Part shown: piece after piece, positions 23,881-32,553 of the stretch | How positions within the stretch are numbered: the first letter of the stretch is position 1 | Layout of the letters: each line of letters begins with the position of its first letter | Source of the DNA: Algoriphagus sp. NG3 | GTDB taxonomy: Bacteria; Bacteroidota; Bacteroidia; Cytophagales; Cyclobacteriaceae | Length of the DNA: 64,000 bases | NCBI RefSeq assembly: GCF_034119865.1 | Contig: NZ_CP139421.1 | Span: 868,001-932,000 of the forward strand | Reading direction: 5' to 3' | Made by a program: the position numbers and the translations under genes | Notes under the pieces: generated by a model | Told to the model about the DNA's origin: nothing | Database searches by the model: none | Seen by the model: the letters and a program-made list of their open reading frames with translations, nothing else

Positions 23881-24007
23881 CCCGATAGCTATCGGGACTC
23901 CGAGGCCACTTCGGTCTTCTCTCACTCGTGCTGAGCGTAGTCGAAGTATCGGTCTTCCAGCCAATAAACCAAGGAAAATATGGCTACCGGCCTCATTCCG
24001 GATAATC
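23881..24007 (-). repeat. dispersed intergenic repeat, copy 2, with palindrome and insertion
   Basis: 23949-24007 matches the reverse complement of copy 1 (18979-19044). Next to it lie the perfect 16-bp palindrome CCCGATAGCTATCGGG (23881-23896), GGCCACTTCGGTCTTC (also the end of copy 1) and CTGAGCGTAGTCGAAG (23931-23946), a motif widespread in intergenic DNA of Bacteroidota. Compared with copy 1 this copy carries about 38 extra bases flanked by a duplicated GAAGACCGA. Confidence 0.6.
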
Positions 24008-24018
24008 AGATACAATAA

Positions 24019-24741
24019 TCACCTAACAGTCACATGGTAACAGCTCTGTTTTCTTTCTTTGATAAAAAATATTTTGCCTTCTTCCTGAAATTCATCCAGA
24101 ACCTTTTCAAGAGCTTTTTGCTTTTTCCTGTCGAAGCTTTTTTTACCGTTAAATCTGATGTAGGAGATATCAAAGGAGGATCCGTAAGAGTGGGAGCTAA
24201 TTCCCTCAGTTGCGTTTCTGTTTCTTTTTCTTAGGCTTTTTTGTTGATCAGGAGTTCTGGTGATAGATGTGAGAACGAAGAAGGTCTTTGTACCTGTGAG
24301 GGTTTGGAACGCAGTGCCTATTTCTTCAAGGACGGTTTTTGAGTAGGGGGTAATATAGGGATGGCTATGCGTCAAAGTCATTACTTCGTACCCCTTTCCT
24401 TCGCTCACCTCCACTAGTTTTTCATCCTCAACCAGTTTCTTCATGTGATCTTCATCCTCTATTAAGCCAAATCCATTATGTTCCGCAGCATACAGATGCT
24501 TGTCATATTCTTTTTCTATCAATCCTTCAGGAATAGGAGGGATAATCCTAGGAGCAGGAAGATCCACTTCTATAGGTTCAGTTTTTTCCGGCAGGGGTGC
24601 GGATGTAGGATTATTGGTAAGGGAAGAATAGGTGTTTTTTAGCTGTTTTTTCAATTCAGGCATATAAGCTTGGGTAGCTAAAGTACCAGCCGTAAAAAGT
24701 GTTAAAAAAGCGGCTAAATAGATTAATGGTTTTTTTCGCAT
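24019..24741 (-). CDS. DUF5715 family protein, M15-peptidase-like
   Basis: 240 residues with an N-terminal membrane segment (KPLIYLAAFLTLFTAGTLA) and a Pro-rich spacer around 45-80. The C-terminal half carries the D-Ala-D-Ala peptidase-like signature SSHSYGSSFDISY (His and Asp zinc ligands) and a final His in CYHVTVR, matching the SxHxxGxAxD...H pattern of M15/VanY enzymes. It is probably anchored and acts in the periplasm on peptidoglycan, but DUF5715 proteins have no assigned activity. It is isolated between two ~450-base gaps. Confidence 0.82.
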   Translation of the reverse strand: MRKKPLIYLAAFLTLFTAGTLATQAYMPELKKQLKNTYSSLTNNPTSAPLPEKTEPIEVDLPAPRIIPPIPEGLIEKEYDKHLYAAEHNGFGLIEDEDHMKKLVEDEKLVEVSEGKGYEVMTLTHSHPYITPYSKTVLEEIGTAFQTLTGTKTFFVLTSITRTPDQQKSLRKRNRNATEGISSHSYGSSFDISYIRFNGKKSFDRKKQKALEKVLDEFQEEGKIFFIKERKQSCYHVTVR

Positions 24742-25189
24742 AAGGGGATAAATTCCTTTCTCTTTTAAATTTTACACAAGGTTAAGGTGGAAGGCAAAGA
24801 TTAAACCATATCCTTACAGTAAATCAATTTTAAGTGGTTTATTGAATGGGTGTTGCCATTTTTGTATAACTACAAACCTTGGTTTTTTCCAAATCTTATC
24901 CCAATAGAAATTTATCTTCGGGTTATAAGCGTTATTAAAGGTGTTTTGTACAGCAAAAAGGCACAGCGACACATATGACATAAGAATGACGTATTCCTGG
25001 CTCAAATAGTATGGGATTACCAATTTTTTTTACTCTTACACAATCAAATAAAAAATGGATAGTAAAGCACTTGGGCTATAGTAATAGGGATGATCTCATG
25101 GAATACCTATAGAAACAACAAAGAGTTGCTAGCAAAATATTGCTTTAAAATCAATTTCTTGCGATAATTAGAAAGGGAACTATTCCTTA
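24742..25189. other. 448-base gap with no supported gene
   Basis: AT-rich. A 69-codon minus-strand ORF at 24814-25023 lacks a signal, domain or ribosome site and its composition is not gene-like. No hairpin terminator was recognised for the cdaA gene that ends at the right edge. Confidence 0.4.
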
Positions 25190-26071
25190 TTAGGATGCCG
25201 ATTTACTGGTCATAGCTAGTTTTCTCCTCTTTTTCATCTCATATTCTTCGAGATCTTCAAAGCGTGTATCCACATCCAGATTGTTCAGGTAGTCATTGAT
25301 GGTTTCTCTGATTTCCTGAAAAGACATATTATGAAGAATCTTTCCGTTTTTGGACATGGACAATTGGCCGGTTTCTTCCGAAACAATCAAGATCAATGAA
25401 TCCGTGGCTTCGGACATGCCGATGGCAGCACGGTGGCGAAGCCCAAATTGCGCAGGTACTTCGCGCTCAGTGACAGGTAAGATACAGCGTGCGGCTTTGA
25501 TTTTACCATTATGGATGATCACAGCCCCATCATGAAGAGGGCTGTACTTATTGAAAATTGAAATAAGCAGCCTTTTGGAGAGTTCTGCATCCAGGATATC
25601 CCCACTCTCCGCATAAAATTTCAGTTCCGTGCTTTTTGAGATTACCATCAAAGCACCTGTATTACTACCGGCGAGTGTTTTGGAAGCATCAATGATAGGG
25701 CTGATGTTGAACAAGGAATTGTCTTTCTTTCTCCAGAAGAAGAGCATGTCTTTCCAGACGTTGTCGTCGGATAGGAGGGAAGAACGACCGATCAGTAAAA
25801 GGAACTTCCTGATCTCCGGAGCGAAAATAATGATTGCTGCTATCACACCTACTCCCATGAATTGGCCTAGAATGGCCGTTAGCAGCTCCATTCGAAGGGC
25901 TCTCACCAGTAGGTAGATTAAGTAGATGGAAAGAAAGCCAAGGAAAATCTTGATGGCGACACTGCCTTTCAAAAGTTTGTAAATCTGATACAATAGGGCA
26001 GCAACCAAAGCTATATCGATGATATTGACGATGGAGATGTCTAAAAATCCTATTTTGAAAAGTAATGTCAA
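25190..26071 (-). CDS. cdaA: diadenylate cyclase, CdaA type
   Basis: 293 residues. It makes cyclic di-AMP from two ATP at the inner membrane. Three predicted membrane helices lie within the first 95 residues (IVNIIDIALVAALLYQI, IKIFLGFLSIYLIYLLV, FMGVGVIAAIIIFAPEI). The DAC domain shows the active-site DGA (181-183, in SPLHDGAVI) and RHR (212-214, in FGLRHRAAIG). The start overlaps the folP stop in ATGA, so translation is probably coupled. No regulator (CdaR) gene is nearby; the folP-cdaA pairing is common in Bacteroidota. Confidence 0.95.
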   Translation of the reverse strand: MTLLFKIGFLDISIVNIIDIALVAALLYQIYKLLKGSVAIKIFLGFLSIYLIYLLVRALRMELLTAILGQFMGVGVIAAIIIFAPEIRKFLLLIGRSSLLSDDNVWKDMLFFWRKKDNSLFNISPIIDASKTLAGSNTGALMVISKSTELKFYAESGDILDAELSKRLLISIFNKYSPLHDGAVIIHNGKIKAARCILPVTEREVPAQFGLRHRAAIGMSEATDSLILIVSEETGQLSMSKNGKILHNMSFQEIRETINDYLNNLDVDTRFEDLEEYEMKKRRKLAMTSKSAS

Positions 26072-26952
26072 GGGTATAAAGTGTTGAATAATTTTACTGT
26101 TTCGTTTGCTTCTTTAACGTCGTGAACCCTAAGGATGTTTGCCCCGCGACATAAAGCAAACATGTTTAATGCCGTGGTGCCATTCAATGCCTCATCTGCA
26201 CTTACTTCCAGGGCATTTGCTATCATTGATTTTCTGGAAAGACCAACAAGTAACGGTAATGAAAGCGTCTTAAAGTGGTGAAGGTTCCGCAGCAAGAAAT
26301 AATTCTGTTCTAGCGTTTTAGCAAACCCAAATCCTGGGTCGATAATTACATCTTTGATGCCAAACTTTCTGAATTGCTCCACTTTTTCGGAGAAATAGGA
26401 CAATATTTCGCTTAAAATATCTGAATACCCCGTTTTTTTCTGCATGTTTTGAGGATTTCCCCGCATATGCATAGCAATGTAGGGCACTTTAAGCTTTGCC
26501 ACCGTCGGTATCATCTCTTGATCCAAGTCTCCTGCAGAAATATCATTAATAATATGGGCTCCGTGTTTAACAGCCTCTTCGGCAATTTTTGAGCGAAAAG
26601 TATCCACAGAGACCAAAATTCCCGGATGGTCAGTTACAATCCGTTGTATGGCAGGAATGACCCGATCCATTTCTTCCTGAGTGCTTACTTCAGCAGCTCC
26701 AGGTCTGGAGCTATAGCCACCTAAATCCAGAATACTTGCTCCCTGGGCTATATGTCGGTTAATTAGAGTTTCAAGTTTTGACTTGGATTTTTCTGCCCTG
26801 CTGCCTTTAAAAAATGAATCTGGGGTCAGGTTGACAATCCCCATAACCTGGGGTTTGTCCAAACTGATAAGCCGTCCGTCGATTTGGAGGGTGATTTTTT
26901 GGGGAAATGATTTATCTTCGATGTTAGAAGACTTGCCCGGAAGAGGAAACAT
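26068..26952 (-). CDS. folP: dihydropteroate synthase
   Basis: 294 residues. It joins dihydropterin pyrophosphate and p-aminobenzoate in folate synthesis, the target of sulfonamides. Landmarks: MGIVNLTPDSFF (37-48), GASILDLGGYSSRPGA (the second pterin motif), VSVDTFRS, HIINDISAG, IIDPGFGFAKT and VGLSRKS. The start at 26952 lies 36 residues before the first strand, slightly longer than usual, but no better codon was seen. It is upstream of and overlaps cdaA by four bases, and its start codon is only 14 bases from that of the divergent gene at 26967. Confidence 0.95.
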   Translation of the reverse strand: MFPLPGKSSNIEDKSFPQKITLQIDGRLISLDKPQVMGIVNLTPDSFFKGSRAEKSKSKLETLINRHIAQGASILDLGGYSSRPGAAEVSTQEEMDRVIPAIQRIVTDHPGILVSVDTFRSKIAEEAVKHGAHIINDISAGDLDQEMIPTVAKLKVPYIAMHMRGNPQNMQKKTGYSDILSEILSYFSEKVEQFRKFGIKDVIIDPGFGFAKTLEQNYFLLRNLHHFKTLSLPLLVGLSRKSMIANALEVSADEALNGTTALNMFALCRGANILRVHDVKEANETVKLFNTLYP

Positions 26953-26966
26953 TAAATTAATAAACT

Positions 26967-27512
26967 TTGGAGACGCAAACGAGTAACGAATATAAGGAAG
27001 TTATCAGCCGTTGTAAAGAACTATTTCGTAAGAAGACTATAGATTATGGGACAGCCTGGAGGATTTTTCGACTTTCCTCCATTACAGACCAGATTTTCAT
27101 CAAAGCCCAGCGGATTCGATCTATTCAGGAGAAGGGAAACCAAAAAGTCAGTGACCCTATTGAGGATGATTTCGTAGGGATCATAAATTACTGCCTGATT
27201 GCATTATTACAGATCAGCTATTCCTCAGATGATAGAATGGAGATTCCATTTGATGAACTGGAACCCGCTTATGATCACTGGGTAGAAGAAACCAGAGGCT
27301 TGCTGGAAAATAAAAACCATGACTATGGAGAAGCGTGGAGAGACATGAGAGTAAGCTCTATGACAGATATTATTCTGATGAAATTACTCCGCACCAAACA
27401 AATAGAAGATAATCAGGGGCAGACTTTAGTGTCTGAAGGCATAGAAGCTAACTATCAGGATATGATCAATTATGCGGTGTTTTGTTTGATTAAATTAAAT
27501 TACCATGTTTAA
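26967..27512 (+). CDS. DUF1599 family protein
   Basis: 181 residues with two similar halves, each containing an NYDYG-like core: KKTIDYGTAWRIFRLSS (about 22-38) and NKNHDYGEAWRDMRVSS (about 112-128). This is the DUF1599 / nucleotide-modification-associated domain 1 family. The only start codon after an in-frame TAA at 26961 and before the conserved region is TTG at 26967. The end overlaps the next gene by 8 bases. DUF1599 followed by a BT_3928-like DoxX protein is a recurrent Bacteroidota pairing; its function is unknown. Confidence 0.87.
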   Translation: METQTSNEYKEVISRCKELFRKKTIDYGTAWRIFRLSSITDQIFIKAQRIRSIQEKGNQKVSDPIEDDFVGIINYCLIALLQISYSSDDRMEIPFDELEPAYDHWVEETRGLLENKNHDYGEAWRDMRVSSMTDIILMKLLRTKQIEDNQGQTLVSEGIEANYQDMINYAVFCLIKLNYHV

Positions 27513-28605
27513 GCAAGGTTTTTTGTTAGTTATCCGGCTCATCGTCGGAGGCCTATTCATTTTTTCGGGGTTGATCAAGGTGAATGACCCGGTCGGTACA
27601 TCGATCAAGCTTGAGGAATACTTTGACGTGTTTTCTACAGACATAGCCGGTTTTTTTACTTATCTGAAGCCATTTGCTTTGGAGCTGGGGATATTCCTTG
27701 TCGTCCTGGAAGTGGTGCTGGGTGTGATGCTTATCCTGGGTGTCAGGAGTAAGTTCACCGTTTGGGCACTGGGATTGATGATCCTGTTTTTTACTTTTCT
27801 CACCTTTTACTCTGCTTATTTCAATAAAGTCACAGATTGTGGCTGCTTTGGTGATGCAATCAAGCTGACACCCTGGGAGTCTTTTTATAAAGACCTTATT
27901 TTATTGGTGCTTATTGCTATTCTGTTTTTGTTTCAGGCGGATTTACCGAAAAGTTCTCCCGCTTGGGCCAAAGGAGTCACTTTAGGTACATTGATTTTAT
28001 CTTTTGTGCTGGCAATAGTAGCTGTGCGCAATCTTCCATTTATAGATTTCAGAGCGTATAAGGTAGGAGTGAATATCCCTCAGAATATGCTTCCCTCAGC
28101 CCAATTACAGTATGATTATGTGATGGAAAAAGATGGGGAGCTAGTGACATTCGACGCATATCCCTCCGATGAGAGTCTGGAGTTTGTAGAAATGAAGTTG
28201 AAAAATCCTGAAGCATTGCCCAAAATCTCTGATTTTGCAGTATGGAACGAGGAAGGTGATTTTTCAGAAGACCTATTTGCTGGGAATAAACTACTAATAC
28301 TGGTTAGTAATATTGGAAAAATGAGCCAGACTAATCTTGATCAACTGGATTTACTGGTGAAATCCCTTTCAGGAACACCTATACAACCTGTGTTTGTAGC
28401 GGCGGCTTCCATAGGGGAAATCAATGAATTTACACAGGCTAGGGGATGGGATGTGCTTTCACTTCAGGCGGATGCTACCGTAGTGAAAACAATGATCCGG
28501 TCAAATCCTGGCATAATGGCGTTGAAGGATGGCAGCGTGCTGGCAAAGTATCACCACAATAATACACCTGAGGCGACTGAGATTTTGGATTTTTATATGG
28601 ATTGA
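27505..28605 (+). CDS. DoxX/MauE-type membrane protein (BT_3928 family)
   Basis: 366 residues. The N-terminal half has four membrane helices of the DoxX/MauE type (LIVGGLFIFSGLIKVNDP, LGIFLVVLEVVLGVMLIL, LGLMILFFTFLTFYSAYF and KDLILLVLIAILFLF). A loop holds the motif TDCGCFGDAIKLTPW, as in MauE-like proteins linked to thiol chemistry. After a fifth helix near 155-175 a roughly 190-residue soluble domain follows (KLLILVSNIGKMSQ, VFVAAASIGEINEF), possibly thioredoxin-like without its Cys pair. It overlaps both neighbours, DUF1599 and aroK, so the three are one operon. Confidence 0.85.
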   Translation: MFKQGFLLVIRLIVGGLFIFSGLIKVNDPVGTSIKLEEYFDVFSTDIAGFFTYLKPFALELGIFLVVLEVVLGVMLILGVRSKFTVWALGLMILFFTFLTFYSAYFNKVTDCGCFGDAIKLTPWESFYKDLILLVLIAILFLFQADLPKSSPAWAKGVTLGTLILSFVLAIVAVRNLPFIDFRAYKVGVNIPQNMLPSAQLQYDYVMEKDGELVTFDAYPSDESLEFVEMKLKNPEALPKISDFAVWNEEGDFSEDLFAGNKLLILVSNIGKMSQTNLDQLDLLVKSLSGTPIQPVFVAAASIGEINEFTQARGWDVLSLQADATVVKTMIRSNPGIMALKDGSVLAKYHHNNTPEATEILDFYMD

Positions 28606-28607
28606 AG

Positions 28608-29141
28608 ATGGAAAAAGATCTTAAAATCGTTTTGGTGGGACTTCCTGGTTCCGGGAAAAGTACGTTTGGAAAGCAACTAGCCGCTATGCTCCAATTTCCT
28701 TACTTTGATCTGGATACACTGATAGAGAAAAAGTATCGCATGAAAATTCCTGATATTTTTTCCGAGTATGGCGAAGGGGAATTCCGTACGATGGAATCGC
28801 AGGTTCTAAAGGATTTTCTAGACCAGGAAGGTTCTTATGTATTAGCGTCGGGAGGCGGTTGTCCTTGCTTTAATGATAACATGGACTTGATTAACCAAAA
28901 AGCCGTATCAGTGTATCTGGATGTGCCACTGGAAGAGATTTCCACCCGATTAGGAGTGTCCAAAGCACAAAACCGACCATTGTTTTTTGGACTTGATCAA
29001 GGTGAAATAACCTTGAAACTGAAAAGTTTGCTGTTTGAGCGTGGATATTTTTATGATCAATCAAAAATAAAACTCAGCGGAGAAGACTTCTCCACTGAGC
29101 TTTTGGTTTCGGAGTTGATCAGACTGTTTAGGACCTCCTGA
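28608..29141 (+). CDS. aroK: shikimate kinase
   Basis: 177 residues. It phosphorylates shikimate in the chorismate pathway. The P-loop GLPGSGKS lies at 11-18, FDLDTLIEKKYRMKIPDIF holds the shikimate-binding Asp, and the ASGGG motif and QNRPLF (lid Arg) follow. The ATG at 28608 is preferred; a TTG at 28602 overlaps the stop of the previous gene. It is the third gene of the DUF1599 operon. A strong hairpin lies within its last 25 codons. Confidence 0.93.
   Translation: MEKDLKIVLVGLPGSGKSTFGKQLAAMLQFPYFDLDTLIEKKYRMKIPDIFSEYGEGEFRTMESQVLKDFLDQEGSYVLASGGGCPCFNDNMDLINQKAVSVYLDVPLEEISTRLGVSKAQNRPLFFGLDQGEITLKLKSLLFERGYFYDQSKIKLSGEDFSTELLVSELIRLFRTS
29073..29104 (+). terminator. hairpin inside the 3' end of aroK
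   Basis: CTCAGCGGAGAA (29073-29084) pairs with TTCTCCACTGAG (29088-29099) with one mismatch and a 3-base loop, then CTTTT. The shape is terminator-like but it is within coding sequence, about 40 bases before the stop codon. Confidence 0.4.
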
Positions 29142-29223
29142 AAAACACCAGTAAAGAATTGATATCTATAATTTGGAATGATTAGATCATTTATTTTATA
29201 AGCTGTTTTTCAGCAAGCCCAAC

Positions 29224-30729
29224 TTAAAAACTCAAGCCCAGCGTGAGTACCCCGTTGATCAGGTTGTTTTTCACCTCGGTGACCGGCCCGATATTATTGC
29301 CTTGGTTATCCAATACCTGATAGCTGCTGTATAGGGTATTAAACTTTTGGTTTACCAGTGCAAAGTCGACTGAAAATTTATTGAGTTTCACTCCCAAGCC
29401 CCCGCTAATTTGTTGGGTACTGCGGTCATAGTCTGAGTTGGCAATAGGATCTCCGTAGAAGCCATAGCCGCCCCGGATTCTGAAGTTGTTGAACCTATAC
29501 TCAGCGCCTGCTCTAAAATTAATGGTGCTTGTATAAAGGTTGTCAATGAGCATATTGTCCGGGCCTTCATCGAAATCCCTTGATTTGATGTTTGCCATGC
29601 TGTAATCCACCCAGTCCACATCAGCAGAAATGAAACCGTTTTTCCCAAGGAAGACAGATGCTCCACCGCCTATTTTTAAAGGAGTGTTTAGATTATAGGA
29701 GCTAAGGAATATGTCTGACAAGGCTTCTACTCTGTTCAAATTTTCTCCCTCGAATTCGTAGTTGTTGTAATTGGCTACCATTGCAGCATCATACTCCTCA
29801 TTCAATGCATACCAAGTCGGGGTCTGGAAGTTAAATCCGAGATTCAAATAGTCCTGCGGCTTGTAGATTACTCCCAGGCTGAGGTTGATCCCACTACCAT
29901 TAATAAAGAGATTTTCTTGTAAAGTAGATCTATCTAGAGGGTCATCAGGAAACTCCTCATTGTATATTTTTCTAGAATTGAAATTAAGGGTTCTGATTCC
30001 CACAGATCCCCCGACAAAAAACTTATGGCTGAAATTGGCGCCATATGCAAAAGTGATTTGACTTGAACTGCCTTCTTGTGTGATATTTTCATCCTGAAAT
30101 GGCAATCCCAACACAAAGGAATCATAGGTATCAGGGTTGGAGATTGGATTACCATCTTCGTCTATCGTTATTGGATTAATCTGATAAGTGTTGTATGCTA
30201 ATCCGGATAGTCCATAAGATTGGATTTGGTTTTCTGGAATCCCATTAGCATCCTGTAAGTAGAAATCGATTATTGAGGTTTGGCCTAACTCATCCGAAAA
30301 ATAACCATATTCAGTATTGAAATTAGCAATTCGTTGAATGCTAATACCAAAGGATCCGCCTTTGAAATTTCCCCGGTCAAATTCACTTTTAGGATTAGCC
30401 ATTACAAAGCTGACATTTGGCAGGGAAAAATTTGTGGTGTGGTAATCTCGGTTCTGCCCTAAGTAGGAAGTCTGCACTCCCCAGTCAGTGTAACCCAAAG
30501 TGACACTTGCCTCAGAGGTTCTGAAAAACCCGAGCCCTGCCGGATTTCCGGCTATATTGGATACATCTCCGCCCAAAGACCATTGAGCCCCGCCCACACC
30601 CATAATCCGTGCTGAACCGGCAGGAATTGATTGGCTGAAACGATACGCATCTTCATAGTATCCACTTTGGGCTGATACAAATGTGGACGAAATAATAACT
30701 ATGGATAAAACCAGAATGAAAATTCTCAT
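29224..30729 (-). CDS. FadL/OmpP1-type outer-membrane barrel protein
   Basis: 501 residues. Signal peptide MRIFILVLSIVIISSTFVSA. The mature N-terminus has GSARIMGVGGAQWSLGGDVSNIAGNPAGLGF, the NPAG-containing plug segment of the OmpP1/FadL/TodX family (hydrophobic-compound transporters). Further regular strands such as GLAYNTYQIN, IRTLNFNSRK, LNLGFNFQTPTWY and AEYRFNNFRIRGGYGFYG follow, and the protein ends in GVLTLGLSF with a terminal Phe. The substrate is unknown. It is transcribed alone, convergent with aroK. Confidence 0.85.
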   Translation of the reverse strand: MRIFILVLSIVIISSTFVSAQSGYYEDAYRFSQSIPAGSARIMGVGGAQWSLGGDVSNIAGNPAGLGFFRTSEASVTLGYTDWGVQTSYLGQNRDYHTTNFSLPNVSFVMANPKSEFDRGNFKGGSFGISIQRIANFNTEYGYFSDELGQTSIIDFYLQDANGIPENQIQSYGLSGLAYNTYQINPITIDEDGNPISNPDTYDSFVLGLPFQDENITQEGSSSQITFAYGANFSHKFFVGGSVGIRTLNFNSRKIYNEEFPDDPLDRSTLQENLFINGSGINLSLGVIYKPQDYLNLGFNFQTPTWYALNEEYDAAMVANYNNYEFEGENLNRVEALSDIFLSSYNLNTPLKIGGGASVFLGKNGFISADVDWVDYSMANIKSRDFDEGPDNMLIDNLYTSTINFRAGAEYRFNNFRIRGGYGFYGDPIANSDYDRSTQQISGGLGVKLNKFSVDFALVNQKFNTLYSSYQVLDNQGNNIGPVTEVKNNLINGVLTLGLSF

Positions 30730-31110
30730 TTAGATTTGATTTGGATGTATTGAATAAACGTGTAGAGTGGTTAGAATTGTTGCTTATGCCCAGTTCTTTC
30801 TTCGCAAATTACTGAAAATATGCCTGAATTCTACCTTAATATTAGTTTTCAATCCCCTGCCTGTTGGATGAATAATCCTTAAGGGGCTAGGAAGTCTTTT
30901 TGTAGATTCAATTGTTTTTTAACAAGTTTGGGGCTGATTTGGACAAAGCAGAATAAAAGAATTGGGGAGGTTACTTAGTGCTATTCAGAAATTAAGTGCG
31001 GGAAATAAGACCAATCACAAGTCGCATACTTGAATTGCTGGCTGATCCCGCTTACAAACAAATAAGGCAGTGAAACCACTGCCTTATTCCTTGTATAAAA
31101 TGGCTGAGAA
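30730..31110. other. 381-base gap; terminator at right end
   Basis: No gene supported. It must contain the promoter of the barrel gene ending its left side, but no clear consensus was found. The hairpin at 31061-31088 belongs to the gene on the right. Confidence 0.4.
31061..31088 (-). terminator. rho-independent terminator of the Arg/Ser-rich lipoprotein gene
   Basis: An 11-bp perfect stem AATAAGGCAGT (31061-31071) with ACTGCCTTATT (31078-31088), 6-base loop; in the minus-strand transcript it is followed by TTATTTGTTTG. It lies 23 bases past the stop codon. Confidence 0.75.
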
Positions 31111-32430
31111 TTAATTCCCTCTACCACCTCTGGATGCTCCTCCACTGCTTCTACTTGCTCCTCCAGCTAGTGAGCTGCTCCTTGATGGGGCTGATCTATA
31201 AGTTGGAGTACTTCTGGTAGGTGCGGTTGATCTAGATGGAGTTATGGTTCTTGTATTAGTGTTGCCTCTATTATAAGAAGGGGCTGCATTCCTAGTAGGC
31301 ACATTACTTCTGTTGTAAGAAGGGCTGGCTGATCTGCTGTTTGAAGGATAAGAAGATCTTACAGAGGATCCTCTACCGGTATTGATTGTTCTGGAGTTGG
31401 AAGGATTTACAGTAGGTCTAGCTGAAGGCATCGCACTTCTGGTTCTGGAAACAGGTCTTTCCAATGCAGCAGAATTTACATTTCTGGCATTTTCTGTTCT
31501 TGATCTGCTATAATAATCGTTTTGTGAAGTGCTAAAGTCTCTAGCTGAAACTCTGGAGTTGTCCGAATTGGACACCAATCTTCGTGAAGAAGCAGCTGTA
31601 CCGTTTCGATTTACTACATCTCTACGTGCCTGCGCTCGTGCAGTACTGGGCTCAAGTGCTCTGTTGTATGAGCCCGTGCCTCTTGTAGCGGCCAATGATG
31701 AACCTCTGGTAAGTCTAGAGCCTGTGGCTATCCTGCGATCCCCATATTCTCCTCCAGGAAGTACATAAATAGGTCTGTATCCGTACATTGGATATCCACC
31801 AAATCCATATCCTGGACCCCAGAATGGGTCATAGAAACCATATCCCATGCCATACCCCATACCAGGTCTCATCATCCAAGGGGATCCAAATCCGAATCCA
31901 ATATTCATGCTAAATCCTGGTCTGAAACCATATCCCCATGGGCTGTAAAAACCTCCCATGCCCCAAGGGCTCATCCACGGGTTCATTCCCCATGCGCCCA
32001 TTCCATACATCATTCCCATATTGAATGCCATGGAATTGTTGAAGTTGGAATTGTTTCCATTGTTTCCTACCCTATAGTTATCATAAGCATTGATATCGGC
32101 AGTACTTTCTTCGTTTCCACCCTCATCAAAATATACGATCTCATCCTGGGAGGTAGGCTCTTCTGCTTGATATCTAGCCAGATAATCAGGGTTGACATTA
32201 CGAGAACTAAAGCTCTCCTGGGGAACTGCTTCAGTAGTACTAGAGGAAAGAGACTGGAATTGCTGTGGATTGTTATTTTGCACAGCATATTCAGTTGCCA
32301 CTCTAGCATCTGACGCCATGAAATACAAATTGTCATCAACTCCCGTCGTAGCCAACTTATTAGTGCTACAGGAAGCCAAGACTATTGCGCCTAGGATAAA
32401 TGTTGATGTTTGAATTGGGAAATTCTTCAT
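31111..32430 (-). CDS. low-complexity lipoprotein with Gly/Met/Tyr and Arg/Ser-rich regions
   Basis: 439 residues from the ATG at 32430; signal MKNFPIQTSTFILGAIVLASC carries a lipobox (Cys21). Three parts follow: an acidic Asn/Gln/Glu region; an aromatic Gly-rich block with many GMGYG, MSPWGMGG and YGFGG repeats (about 130-225); and a C-terminal half rich in Arg, Ser, Thr and Asn with repeated TRT, SYNRS and APSRS units ending in SRGGRGN. Similar composition occurs in surface or matrix proteins, but there is no known domain. Basic tail and Gly-rich middle suggest an anchored, disordered surface protein. Function unknown. Confidence 0.75.
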   Translation of the reverse strand: MKNFPIQTSTFILGAIVLASCSTNKLATTGVDDNLYFMASDARVATEYAVQNNNPQQFQSLSSSTTEAVPQESFSSRNVNPDYLARYQAEEPTSQDEIVYFDEGGNEESTADINAYDNYRVGNNGNNSNFNNSMAFNMGMMYGMGAWGMNPWMSPWGMGGFYSPWGYGFRPGFSMNIGFGFGSPWMMRPGMGYGMGYGFYDPFWGPGYGFGGYPMYGYRPIYVLPGGEYGDRRIATGSRLTRGSSLAATRGTGSYNRALEPSTARAQARRDVVNRNGTAASSRRLVSNSDNSRVSARDFSTSQNDYYSRSRTENARNVNSAALERPVSRTRSAMPSARPTVNPSNSRTINTGRGSSVRSSYPSNSRSASPSYNRSNVPTRNAAPSYNRGNTNTRTITPSRSTAPTRSTPTYRSAPSRSSSLAGGASRSSGGASRGGRGN

Positions 32431-32494
32431 GGTTGAAGTTTTATTAGTTACTTTCTTATACGGCACGATGGGTGAAGGGTTATACTTTTTACTT

Positions 32495-32502
32495 TATATT
32501 TG
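32495..32502 (+). promoter_or_regulatory. -7 element TATATTTG of proS
   Basis: TATATTTG matches TAnnTTTG, 51 bases before the proS ATG at 32554. No good -33 element. Confidence 0.45.
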
Positions 32503-32553
32503 CCCCGCATAAGTTAGCAAAAATAACTATTATCTGTATCTCAACCAACCAAA

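Noticed and set aside
24814..25023. 69-codon minus-strand ORF
   Set aside because: No signal peptide, domain or ribosome site, in an AT-rich spacer; listed only as part of the gap.
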